Program-made: the position numbers and the translations under genes
In this document: positions 1 through 5,950 of the stretch, piece after piece
Layout of the letters: each line of letters opens with the position of its first letter
Position numbering within the stretch: the first letter of the stretch is position 1
Notes under the pieces: generated by a model
The model's database searches: none
Told to the model about the DNA's origin: nothing
The model's input: only the letters and a program-made list of their open reading frames with translations
NCBI GenBank assembly: GCA_902782985.1
Contig: CACZPC010000041.1
Span: 1-8,079, forward strand
DNA from: Oscillospiraceae bacterium
Lineage (GTDB): Bacteria > Bacillota > Clostridia > Saccharofermentanales > Saccharofermentanaceae
DNA: 8,079 bases
Reading direction: 5' to 3'

Positions 1-21
1 CTTTACCGTTGTCATGCTCAT
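1..21 (-). CDS. 5' end of an off-window gene (first 7 codons only)
   Basis: Read on the minus strand, an ATG at 21-19 opens a frame that begins MSMTTVK and runs off the left edge. The evidence that this is a real start is the ribosome binding site AAGGAGGG (minus strand, 36-29), seven bases before the ATG, which is as good as any in the window. A second in-frame ATG is codon 3 but is worse placed. Seven residues are too few to identify the product. The gene is divergent from the zinc-ribbon gene, and its upstream DNA carries a site almost identical to the one in front of the AraR-like regulator. It may therefore belong to the same sugar regulon, for example as a sugar-processing enzyme; that is inference. 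Confidence 0.6.
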
Positions 22-44
22 CTTTTGTCCCTCCTTGGAAGATC

Positions 45-62
45 AACAGTACCTGTTCTTAT
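45..62 (-). promoter_or_regulatory. Operator-like site upstream of the left-edge gene
   Basis: On the minus strand this reads ATAAGAACAGGTACTGTT. Its first 15 bases match the palindrome in front of the regulator gene (2908-2925) at 14 of 15 positions. The site also contains its own inverted repeat, AACAG-TAC-CTGTT, at 45-57. It lies between the probable promoter and the ribosome binding site of the left-edge gene, a typical repressor position. It is likely bound by the AraR-like regulator encoded at 1848-2888, but binding is inferred only from similarity and position. Confidence 0.5.
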
Positions 63-68
63 GGTTAC

Positions 69-100
69 ATCTTACAGAGGGAGTTTAAATACAACGTCAA
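69..100 (-). promoter_or_regulatory. Probable promoter of the left-edge gene
   Basis: The minus strand has a TTGACG -35-like hexamer (100-95) and a TAAGAT -10-like hexamer (74-69). Their 20-base spacing is longer than ideal; CTGTAA (77-72) gives 17 but is a poor hexamer. Support comes from the similar arrangement before the regulator gene: GAATTGA-G, then CCCTCT, then an AT-rich hexamer, then the ATAAG-ACAGGTACT operator. The exact -10 is uncertain. Confidence 0.35.
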
Positions 101-186
101 TTCGGGTTAAAGAAAGTTTCTTATCAGTTAAAGAAAAGATTAGGCGACGTACAATACCTTGATGCAGGTTGTAGTATCATAGATCG

Positions 187-215
187 TTGTGTGGATATAT
201 ACGTAAAAGTATAAT
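187..215 (+). promoter_or_regulatory. Sigma-A-type promoter of the zinc-ribbon operon
   Basis: TTGTGT (187-192) and a perfect TATAAT (210-215) are separated by 17 bases, the ideal spacing for housekeeping sigma. Transcription would begin near 222, giving a leader of about 23 bases that contains the GAGGGG ribosome binding site (232-237), seven bases before the ATG at 245. This is the clearest promoter in the window. Confidence 0.7.
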
Positions 216-244
216 GTATCAAAATGGAACAGAGGGGTAATTAA

Positions 245-1447
245 ATGGCAACATTATGTAAGAACTGCGGAAGACCGGTCAAGTTCGATCCGGCATCACA
301 AAGACTGACCTGTGATTTCTGCGGGAGCAAGTTCAGACCTGATGAAGTGGAAGAATATGCTAAGGATCTTCTGGAGGATGTAGTTCCTCAGAAGACAGAG
401 TCAGACGACTATATGGACACATATGTGTACAGTTGCAGCAGCTGCGGAGGTGAGGTATTCGTAAACGGCAGTGAGGCATCTACTACATGTATCTATTGCG
501 GAAGTTCTTCCGTTGTATTCAGCAGGATAGCGAAGAATAAAAAGCCCGACTTTATCATTCCCTTCAGGGTAAGTAAGGAAGAGGCGATCAAGCAGGTCCG
601 TAACGAGTTCAAGAAGGGTATCACGATCCCCCGCGAGGTGAAGAAGTTCAGGAGTGAAGATGTACGCGGTATCTATATCCCGTACTGGATAGTCAACGCT
701 GAGCACCACGGTTCCGTATCTCTTCAGGGAGCTAAGAGGCGCGGTAAGTATTTCGTTCCCAAATACTATGCGAGAACGGGCTATATGGAGATCAAGAATC
801 TTCCCGTAGAATCATCGACAATGTTGTCAGATGAGAGCAGCATGAGGCTTGAACCTTTTAACCTTGGATTGCTGAAGCCCTTTGACGAGAACTATCTTCT
901 GGGCTTCTATTCCAATATAGCCGATATCGATTTCGGTGACCTTCAGGATGCGGTGGAAACGCGCGGTAAGGATATATTCGAGGAATATGCAAAGCACAGT
1001 ACGAACAGTGATACGCTGCCTAATGTAACCAGGGCATATCACGACACGTTGATCGACTATACATCTCTTCGCTATGCGATGTTCCCCGCATGGTTCATTA
1101 CGTACTTCTATAAGGGTCAGTTCAATACGATCCTCGTTAACGGAGAGACCGGTAAGGTAGTATGCGGCGTACCTTGGAATAAGCCTCTGATCTATACGCT
1201 CTACGGCGTACTCGGAACGCTCCTGTCGGTAGGCTCTTTCTTAATGTATAAGTTGATCTTCCAGGATATGTTCTTCGGTCCCCATGCCGATGATATTGGA
1301 GATAATCTTAAGGTAGTGTTGATGATCGTAATGTTGATAGTAGCCATGTTTTCGGTGGGTGTGAATAAGATGAGAAGGACTCTTAAGAGCCTGTCTCTGA
1401 CACAGCAGACATCTACATTCCGTTTCGTAAGAAGGAGGCAGGGATAA
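245..1447 (+). CDS. Membrane protein with two N-terminal zinc ribbons, function unknown
   Basis: A 400-residue protein of a Firmicutes family usually annotated as TFIIB-type zinc-ribbon or zinc-ribbon domain protein; no member's role is known to me. Two CxxC-CxxC zinc knuckles are visible: C5/C8 with C23/C26, and C64/C67 with C82/C85. A soluble middle region follows, with an IYIPYW motif near 143-148 and a later FPAWFITYFYKG...LVNGETGKV stretch (about 280-305) that resembles the P-x-W plus NGxTGK signature of these proteins. Two hydrophobic segments (about 314-338 and 356-373) precede a basic C-terminal tail, so the ribbons probably face the cytoplasm. The start is supported by GAGGGG seven bases upstream. 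The next gene begins inside its stop codon, so the two products are probably made together. The zinc ribbons need not bind DNA; they may mediate protein contacts. Confidence 0.85.
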   Translation: MATLCKNCGRPVKFDPASQRLTCDFCGSKFRPDEVEEYAKDLLEDVVPQKTESDDYMDTYVYSCSSCGGEVFVNGSEASTTCIYCGSSSVVFSRIAKNKKPDFIIPFRVSKEEAIKQVRNEFKKGITIPREVKKFRSEDVRGIYIPYWIVNAEHHGSVSLQGAKRRGKYFVPKYYARTGYMEIKNLPVESSTMLSDESSMRLEPFNLGLLKPFDENYLLGFYSNIADIDFGDLQDAVETRGKDIFEEYAKHSTNSDTLPNVTRAYHDTLIDYTSLRYAMFPAWFITYFYKGQFNTILVNGETGKVVCGVPWNKPLIYTLYGVLGTLLSVGSFLMYKLIFQDMFFGPHADDIGDNLKVVLMIVMLIVAMFSVGVNKMRRTLKSLSLTQQTSTFRFVRRRQG

Positions 1448-1851
1448 TGTTGACGTTCTTTTCTTTAATACTCGGCATCATGACGGGTTTTGGATTAGTT
1501 ACTCTGACCTTTGCGTTTATGCTCGATAAGTCCAATAACATCGGAGACAGCGTAGGAGAAGTGCGCTACTATTCCAAGAGACCTAAGTTCTATAAGACCT
1601 TGGATCAGGGCTCTGACAGTTCCTGCCAGGACTTTGCAAGATATAATTCCGTAGATATACCCAGAGACTACGAGGATCCCGACAGAGCTGCCGAAGTATG
1701 CCGTTTTGATCCTTCAGAGATGAAGATCGCAGCCAAGAAGAATAAGCCTTCAACGGCAGATAACAATAAGAGGGAAACTATCTTAGACGACCAGTACGAT
1801 TTTGACAGTCTTCCCGAAGTGGATAAGCCTCTTTTTAAGCCTAAGGATTAA
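1447..1851 (+). CDS. Small membrane-anchored protein of unknown function
   Basis: A 134-residue protein that I do not recognise. Residues 1-26 form one hydrophobic segment that could be an uncleaved membrane anchor. The rest is hydrophilic and charged, with two cysteines (C60 and C85) and a low-complexity, Lys/Asp-rich tail likely to be partly disordered. The start codon shares a base with the upstream stop (TAATG), and AAGGAGG (1432-1438) lies inside the end of the upstream gene, eight bases before the ATG; this argues for translational coupling and a joint function with the zinc-ribbon protein. Its last four bases overlap the end of the convergent regulator gene. The reading frame is supported by the ribosome binding site and coupling rather than by a known family. 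Confidence 0.75.
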   Translation: MLTFFSLILGIMTGFGLVTLTFAFMLDKSNNIGDSVGEVRYYSKRPKFYKTLDQGSDSSCQDFARYNSVDIPRDYEDPDRAAEVCRFDPSEMKIAAKKNKPSTADNNKRETILDDQYDFDSLPEVDKPLFKPKD

Positions 1852-2888
1852 GCGTTATTTCGTATGTGAATGTGCCAGGCAATCGGAGCGGGAACGTATC
1901 CTTTGCGGCATACGGCATCCGTTATCGCCGTTATAAGATCGCGGCTCTTGTGACCTAAGGAAGTGATGCGGGAAGCGGTGCTTGCGTAGTAGCTGTTATC
2001 GAAGCTTACGACTTCGATATCCGATCTTCTTTCCTTTTTCAATATCTCTTGGAGACGGTAGGCGATCTCGTCGTTCTGGCATAGGATCGCGGAGGCGTTC
2101 TTCATGACATCACGCGCGATCTTAAGAAGGAGTTCTTCGCTTCCGCCGAGCATTTCGCGGCGCTCCTTTGACGAGAAGAAAAATGCTCTTTGCTGCTCGA
2201 AATGCAGCCCGTTCTCATGGAGTGCATCTACGAAACTCCTGTACCTTAGAAGCCCTCTTGAATCGTCTAAGCGAAATGCACACGCTATGTCGGTATGCCC
2301 CTTCTCCTTAAGGTAGGATACGAGTGTCTTTACGCCTTCGATATCGTCTTCTCTTATGCACACGGAATGCTCCGGAAAAGCGTAGGAAGAGAAGAGATAT
2401 ATAACGGGTATATCCTTGTTGTGTATCGCCTCCAATAAGGGCTTATTGTAGTTGGGTATAATGTCTGCGATAGGTTCTATAAGTACTGCAGCGGGACATG
2501 CGGATATGACTTCCGAGAGAGCATCTCTTTCCCTGTCGTAAGAAGCGCCCGTAGAGATGCAGGTAAGATCGAATCCGAACTTTTTAAGTGCGGGCTTAAG
2601 GGAAGCGATAAGATCCGGATTAGTATATTCATCCTCGTCTTCTACTATGAGGAATACTTTGTTGCTCTTCTTCTTTGCCTTATCTGATATGTAGGAACCG
2701 CTTCCTCTTTTCTTCACGATAAGACCTTTATCTACCATGAGATCCAATGCTGATCTTACTGTCTGACGGCTGCAGGAGAACTTACGGCACAGTTCGTCTT
2801 CGGAGGGCAGGCGAAGCTTACCTTCAAGGCGCATCTGCCCGAGTTCCGCTTCGAGTTCATATGCGATAGTCCTGTATATTCCGGCCAT
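1848..2888 (-). CDS. AraR-type transcriptional regulator (GntR wHTH + LacI-like sugar-binding domain)
   Basis: A 346-residue, probably repressor-type regulator. Residues 1-68 are a GntR winged helix: the LPSE motif (27-30), a recognition helix around CSRQTVRSALD (39-49), and a GSGSYI wing (62-67). Residues from about 75 to the end resemble a periplasmic-binding-protein/LacI effector domain, with landmarks DDIEG (181-185), KGH (196-198), NDE (272-274) and SFDNS (295-299). This hybrid architecture and length match Bacillus AraR, which senses L-arabinose. The C terminus (IAWHIHIRNNA) departs from the usual LIIRxS-type ending of the family. The start is supported by GGGAG just upstream on the minus strand. 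The gene is divergent from the sugar transporter operon, its likely target. A palindrome downstream of its own promoter suggests autoregulation. The ligand could be another sugar than arabinose. Confidence 0.9.
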   Translation of the reverse strand: MAGIYRTIAYELEAELGQMRLEGKLRLPSEDELCRKFSCSRQTVRSALDLMVDKGLIVKKRGSGSYISDKAKKKSNKVFLIVEDEDEYTNPDLIASLKPALKKFGFDLTCISTGASYDRERDALSEVISACPAAVLIEPIADIIPNYNKPLLEAIHNKDIPVIYLFSSYAFPEHSVCIREDDIEGVKTLVSYLKEKGHTDIACAFRLDDSRGLLRYRSFVDALHENGLHFEQQRAFFFSSKERREMLGGSEELLLKIARDVMKNASAILCQNDEIAYRLQEILKKERRSDIEVVSFDNSYYASTASRITSLGHKSRDLITAITDAVCRKGYVPAPIAWHIHIRNNA

Positions 2889-2907
2889 CTCTACTCTCCC
2901 GGTAAGA

Positions 2908-2925
2908 ATAAGTACCTGTGCTTAT
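2908..2925 (-). promoter_or_regulatory. Palindromic operator of the AraR-like regulator gene
   Basis: The minus strand reads ATAAGCACAGGTACTTAT. Seven of nine base pairs are symmetric, giving ATAAG-AC--GT-CTTAT. It lies between the regulator's probable -10 and its ribosome binding site, where a bound protein would block transcription, so autorepression is likely. The half-sites contain GTAC/GTGC, related to but not the same as the Bacillus AraR box (ATTTGTACGTACAAAT). A second copy of 15 bases with one mismatch lies at 48-62. Confidence 0.6.
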
Positions 2926-2931
2926 CTATAC

Positions 2932-2958
2932 CTTATAAGAGAGGGTAGGCGGCATCAA
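2932..2958 (-). promoter_or_regulatory. Probable promoter of the regulator gene
   Basis: On the minus strand TTGATG (2958-2953) can serve as -35 and TATAAG (2937-2932) as -10. The spacing is 15 bases, short of ideal; the overlapping TAAGGT (2935-2930) would give 17 but is a weaker hexamer. The operator begins a few bases downstream. The position and the similarity to the left-edge promoter support it. Confidence 0.4.
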
Positions 2959-3049
2959 TTCAGAAATCTTCAGAATGAGCTTTCAGAAGCATTTCGGCAT
3001 GCGGATATCTTATCGGTTTTTCTTCGCGGATAATAAGATTTTTGAGCAG

Positions 3050-3074
3050 GCATTAAGACTTGTTGTCAGAATGC
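3050..3074. repeat. Imperfect inverted repeat in the transporter upstream region
   Basis: GCATTAAGAC and GTCAGAATGC pair at eight of ten positions around a five-base TTGTT spacer. The geometry suits either a dimeric regulator site or a small hairpin. It has no T-run after it, so it is not a terminator. Its sequence does not resemble the 2908-2925 operator, so a second regulator is possible. Confidence 0.45.
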
Positions 3075-3077
3075 AAT

Positions 3078-3153
3078 AAGATATTCACAAACATCCGTAA
3101 GTCTCATCGTAAGAAATCGGCATCTATTTTCGAAGATATTCAACAAGATGTCC
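3078..3153 (+). repeat. Pair of direct repeats upstream of the transporter operon
   Basis: AAGATATTCA occurs at 3078-3087 and again at 3133-3142, exactly 55 bases apart. The similarity extends into the following bases (CAAACATCC at 3088-3096 versus ACAAGATGTCC at 3143-3153). A 55-base offset is close to five helical turns, so a protein bound at both would sit on the same face of the DNA. A chance duplication is not excluded. Confidence 0.45.
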
Positions 3154-3351
3154 TGAGATGTTCTTATACGAGGTCGATCTGTACGTTTTTTGTTCTTGAT
3201 TATCCAAGTTGTATTTGGGCAGGATGACCATTCATTTTGAGGCATACGAGGATCGTGGAGGGAGATCTCCTGTTGTGGTCAAATGGTGTCAGAACGAAGG
3301 CGGAAGTCTTCAGGTTCGACTATAAACTACATATCAGAGAGGGGAAAAGAA

Positions 3352-4329
3352 ATGAAGAAATTCCTGAAAACACTGATCGGCGCTACAATGGCACTCTCGA
3401 TGGCTTTCGGAGCTGTAGGATGCGCAGCTAAGCAGGCTGCAGAAGCAGCAGGTGAGGGCAGCGGACTTATCAAGGTCGGAATCATCAATAACGATCCCAA
3501 CGAGTCCGGTTATCGTACTGCAAACGACAGAGACATGAAGGCTACATTTACCGAAGCTAACGGATACGAAGCTTCTTTCTATTACAGCCTTAAGAATGAG
3601 GAGCAGATCGCTGCGGCTCAGCAGTTCGTACAGGACGAGGTCGACTATCTTCTTATCTCCGCTGCAGGTACATCCGGCTGGGATTCCGTACTTCAGGATG
3701 CTCAGAACGCCGGTATAAAGGTAATCCTTTTCGACAGGACTATCGATGCAGACGAGAGTCTCTATGAGGCATCCATCGTTTCGGATATGGCTCAGGAAGG
3801 TCAGACAGCCGTAGACTGGCTCGCAGGTCAGAATCTTGATCAGTACAATATCATCCACATTCAGGGTGTTATGGGTTCATCCGCTCAGATCGGTCGTTCC
3901 GGTGCACTTCAGGATATGGCAGACGCCAACGACAACTGGAATATCGTTAAGCAGCAGACAGCCGAGTGGAATGCCGAGACTGCACAGCAGATCGTTCAGT
4001 CCGTTATCGATTCCGGTACTGAGTTCAACGTGATCTACGCAGAGAATGACGATATGGCAAGAGGTGCCGTACAGGCTCTCGATGCTGCCAACATCTCTCA
4101 CGGTGTAGGCGGAGACGTTATCATCATGGGCTTCGACTGCAACTCATGGGCTCTTGAAGAACTCCTCGCAGGCAACTGGAATTACGATGGCCAGTGTAAT
4201 CCTTTCCAGGCTTCCTATATCGACGACATCATCAAGAACGGTGCCAAGGAGAAGGTAGTCATCATGGAGGAGAGAGGCTTCGAGGCTGCTACCATCACAC
4301 AGGAAGACGTAGATAATTTCGGTATCTGA
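3352..4329 (+). CDS. ytfQ: Sugar ABC transporter substrate-binding lipoprotein, YtfQ-like
   Basis: A 325-residue extracellular lipoprotein that captures a sugar and delivers it to the permeases encoded downstream. Residues 1-23 are a signal peptide (MKKFLK, a hydrophobic core), with lipobox AVGC and lipidated C24. The mature part is a type I periplasmic-binding fold, starting with KVGIINNDPNESGYR. It shares with E. coli YtfQ the landmarks ESGYRxA (51-57), an SGW (108-110), a DR pair (129-130), the QGVMGSS...GR segment (171-182) and the IYAENDDM...GAVQA run (228-242). I chose ATG 3352 because GAGAGGGG lies seven bases before it and it begins a signal peptide; an in-frame ATG at 3283 has no ribosome binding site and would bury the signal. 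It is the first gene of the operon. Relatives bind galactofuranose (YtfQ), fructose (bifidobacterial FruE) or arabinose, so the ligand is open. Confidence 0.92.
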   Translation: MKKFLKTLIGATMALSMAFGAVGCAAKQAAEAAGEGSGLIKVGIINNDPNESGYRTANDRDMKATFTEANGYEASFYYSLKNEEQIAAAQQFVQDEVDYLLISAAGTSGWDSVLQDAQNAGIKVILFDRTIDADESLYEASIVSDMAQEGQTAVDWLAGQNLDQYNIIHIQGVMGSSAQIGRSGALQDMADANDNWNIVKQQTAEWNAETAQQIVQSVIDSGTEFNVIYAENDDMARGAVQALDAANISHGVGGDVIIMGFDCNSWALEELLAGNWNYDGQCNPFQASYIDDIIKNGAKEKVVIMEERGFEAATITQEDVDNFGI

Positions 4330-4368
4330 TATCAGCAGACACTATAGCTGAAATAACATGAAACTATC

Positions 4369-4408
4369 GGGTGTGCGGTGTGGAATACCCGCATCGCACA
4401 CCCTTTTT
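4369..4408 (+). terminator. Intrinsic terminator/attenuator between binding protein and ATPase genes
   Basis: Twelve-base arms GGGTGTGCGGTG (4369-4380) and CATCGCACACCC (4392-4403) pair fully, with a single G-U, around an 11-base loop, followed at once by TTTTT (4404-4408). It lies 39 bases after the binding-protein stop and 27 before the ATPase start. Since the downstream genes clearly belong to the same transporter and have no obvious promoter of their own, it probably terminates only part of the transcripts or protects the upstream mRNA 3' end. Confidence 0.85.
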
Positions 4409-4435
4409 ATGTAAAAGAACAGGAGTCGATAAAGC

Positions 4436-5950
4436 ATGGAAAAGAACTCTGTTTTGGAAATGCGCGGTATATGTAAATACTTTCCCGGTGTACGCGCACT
4501 GGAGCAGGTTGACTTCACTTTAAGAGAGGGAGAGATCCACGCTCTCATGGGTGAGAACGGAGCCGGTAAATCTACACTGATCAAGGTGCTTACCGGTGTC
4601 TACCATAAGGACGGCGGAGAAGTTTATATCAAGGGCAGCTCCAAGCCCGTCGTCATAAGGTCTCCTCAGGATGCTCAGAATATCGGTATCAGTACTGTAT
4701 ATCAGGAGATCACGCTCTGCCCTAATCTTACGGTTGCCGAGAATATGTATATCGGCAGGACTAAGGGACATTTTACTAACTGGAAGAAGATAAACGCGGA
4801 TGCGGGACGATTGCTCGATGAACTCGGTATCCCCGCGATCCCCGCGCAGCAGCTGGGAAGCTGCTCCATAGCGGTCCAGCAGATGATCGCCATAGCACGT
4901 GCGGTAGATATGAACTGTAAGGTGCTTATATTAGACGAGCCCACGTCTTCGCTCGATGAGCAGGAGGTGGCAAAGCTCTTCAAGCTGATGACGGGCCTTA
5001 AGAAGAAGGGAGTAGGCATCATATTCGTTACACATTTCCTTGAACAGGTATATGAGGTCTGCGATCGTATCACCGTTCTTCGTGACGGTAAGCTGGTCGG
5101 AGAATATGTTATAGAAGATCTTCCGCGTGTACAGCTCGTATCCAAGATGCTCGGTAAGGATTTCGATGATATGGCCGATATCAAGAGTGACTCGGACAGC
5201 AAACAGATAGATTACGGGTCGACGCCCGTCTATGAATGCAGACAGCTGGACGGCACTACCGGCATAAAGCCCTTTGATTTTGCGATCCATAAGGGTGAGG
5301 TAAACGGCTTTACGGGACTTCTGGGATCCGGTCGAAGCGAATGCGTGCGCGCCATCTTTGGTGCCGATAAGGTAAACGGCGGCGAAGTCCTGATAGACGG
5401 CAAGCCGGTAAAGATCAACAAGCCGCTGGATGCAATGAAGCACGGTATCTCGTATCTCCCCGAGGATCGTAAGCGCGACGGTATCGTCGGTGATCTGTCG
5501 GTAAGAGATAATATCATCCTGGCTCTTCAGGTCATGAAAGGATTCTTTAAACCGATCTCGAGAGCACAGGCGGAGCAGTTCGCGGATGAGTATATCAAGC
5601 TTTTGAATATCAAGACCGCTTCCTCGGAGACTCCCGTCAAGTCACTGTCGGGAGGTAACCAGCAGAAGGTAATCCTTGCCAGATGGCTTCTTGCCAATCC
5701 TTCATACCTTATCCTCGATGAGCCTACAAGAGGTATCGATATCGGAACGAAGGTAGAGATACAGAAGCTGGTATTAAAGCTCGCATCTGAAGGTAAGAGC
5801 GTAACATTCATCTCATCGGAGATCGACGAGATGATCCGTACCTGCTCAAGGCTCGTAGTGCTCCGCGACGGTAAGGTCGTAGGCGAGCTAAAGGGCGACG
5901 AGCTTACCCAGAATAAGATCATGGCAACTATTGCAGGAGGTGAATCCTGA
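4436..5950 (+). CDS. ytfR: Sugar ABC transporter ATPase with two nucleotide-binding domains (CUT2, YtfR-like)
   Basis: A 504-residue cytoplasmic ATPase that powers import, built of two ABC domains in tandem, the standard length for the RbsA/AraG/YtfR family. Domain 1 has a canonical Walker A (GENGAGKST, 39-47, with K45), a degenerate signature (SCSIAVQQM, 142-150), Walker B (VLILDE, 163-168) and switch H200. Domain 2 has a Walker A lacking the lysine (GLLGSGRS, 294-301), a canonical signature (LSGGNQQK, 404-411) and Walker B (YLILDE, 424-429). This asymmetry, with one complete composite site, is normal for the class and is not damage. AGGAG (4421-4425) precedes the ATG by ten bases. It follows the terminator-like hairpin and its stop overlaps the next start by one base (TGATG). 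Confidence 0.95.
   Translation: MEKNSVLEMRGICKYFPGVRALEQVDFTLREGEIHALMGENGAGKSTLIKVLTGVYHKDGGEVYIKGSSKPVVIRSPQDAQNIGISTVYQEITLCPNLTVAENMYIGRTKGHFTNWKKINADAGRLLDELGIPAIPAQQLGSCSIAVQQMIAIARAVDMNCKVLILDEPTSSLDEQEVAKLFKLMTGLKKKGVGIIFVTHFLEQVYEVCDRITVLRDGKLVGEYVIEDLPRVQLVSKMLGKDFDDMADIKSDSDSKQIDYGSTPVYECRQLDGTTGIKPFDFAIHKGEVNGFTGLLGSGRSECVRAIFGADKVNGGEVLIDGKPVKINKPLDAMKHGISYLPEDRKRDGIVGDLSVRDNIILALQVMKGFFKPISRAQAEQFADEYIKLLNIKTASSETPVKSLSGGNQQKVILARWLLANPSYLILDEPTRGIDIGTKVEIQKLVLKLASEGKSVTFISSEIDEMIRTCSRLVVLRDGKVVGELKGDELTQNKIMATIAGGES

Larger units (their letters stand above)
2889..3351. other. 463-base divergent regulatory region, no gene
   Basis: This region separates the regulator (minus) from the transporter operon (plus). 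No convincing gene is present: short frames through it have no ribosome binding site. Going rightwards it holds the regulator's operator and promoter, three TTCAGAA copies (2959-2965, 2969-2975, 2982-2988), a long-loop inverted repeat ATCTTAT/ATAAGAT (3007-3013 and 3033-3039), a tighter inverted repeat (3050-3074), a 55-base-spaced direct repeat (3078-3153), operator-like half-sites (3159-3167 and 3191-3200), and a perfect palindrome GGAGATCTCC (3261-3270). No clear transporter promoter is seen; TATAAA at 3321-3326 is the best -10 but lacks a recognisable -35, which may mean the promoter needs an activator or starts further upstream. Confidence 0.6.

Noticed and set aside
3007..3044. ATCTTAT/ATAAGAT inverted repeat followed by TTTTT as a terminator
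   Set aside because: The stem is AT-rich, only seven pairs with a 19-base loop, and no gene ends upstream on that strand.
3261..3270. GGAGATCTCC perfect palindrome as an operator
   Set aside because: Ten bases long, not repeated, unlike the other sites and built round a common GATC core; too little to support function.
3283..3351. Upstream ATG in frame with the binding-protein gene (23 extra residues)
   Set aside because: No ribosome binding site precedes it, and the extra basic, polar residues would displace the lipoprotein signal peptide. ATG 3352 has GAGAGGGG at the right distance.
2889..3351. Catabolite-repression (cre) site or riboswitch in the transporter leader
   Set aside because: I looked for the TGWAANCGNTNWCA pattern and for known riboswitch-like cores and saw none.
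3237..3431. Short plus-strand frame of 64 residues overlapping the binding-protein start
   Set aside because: It begins at TTG with no ribosome binding site, resembles nothing, and more than a third of it is out of frame inside a real gene.
3334..3858. 174-residue antisense frame opposite the binding-protein gene
   Set aside because: Its composition is that of a complement of a coding region and it has no family resemblance; the sense strand encodes a clear YtfQ homologue.
5313..5336. ATPase second Walker A without lysine, considered as gene damage
   Set aside because: GxxGxGR[ST] is normal in the second domain of CUT2 sugar ATPases; the signature and Walker B of that domain are intact.
4702..5443. 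Antisense frames of 166 and 170 residues opposite the ATPase gene
   Set aside because: Overlapping each other in different frames and opposite a highly conserved ATPase, they are shadows of its codon use.
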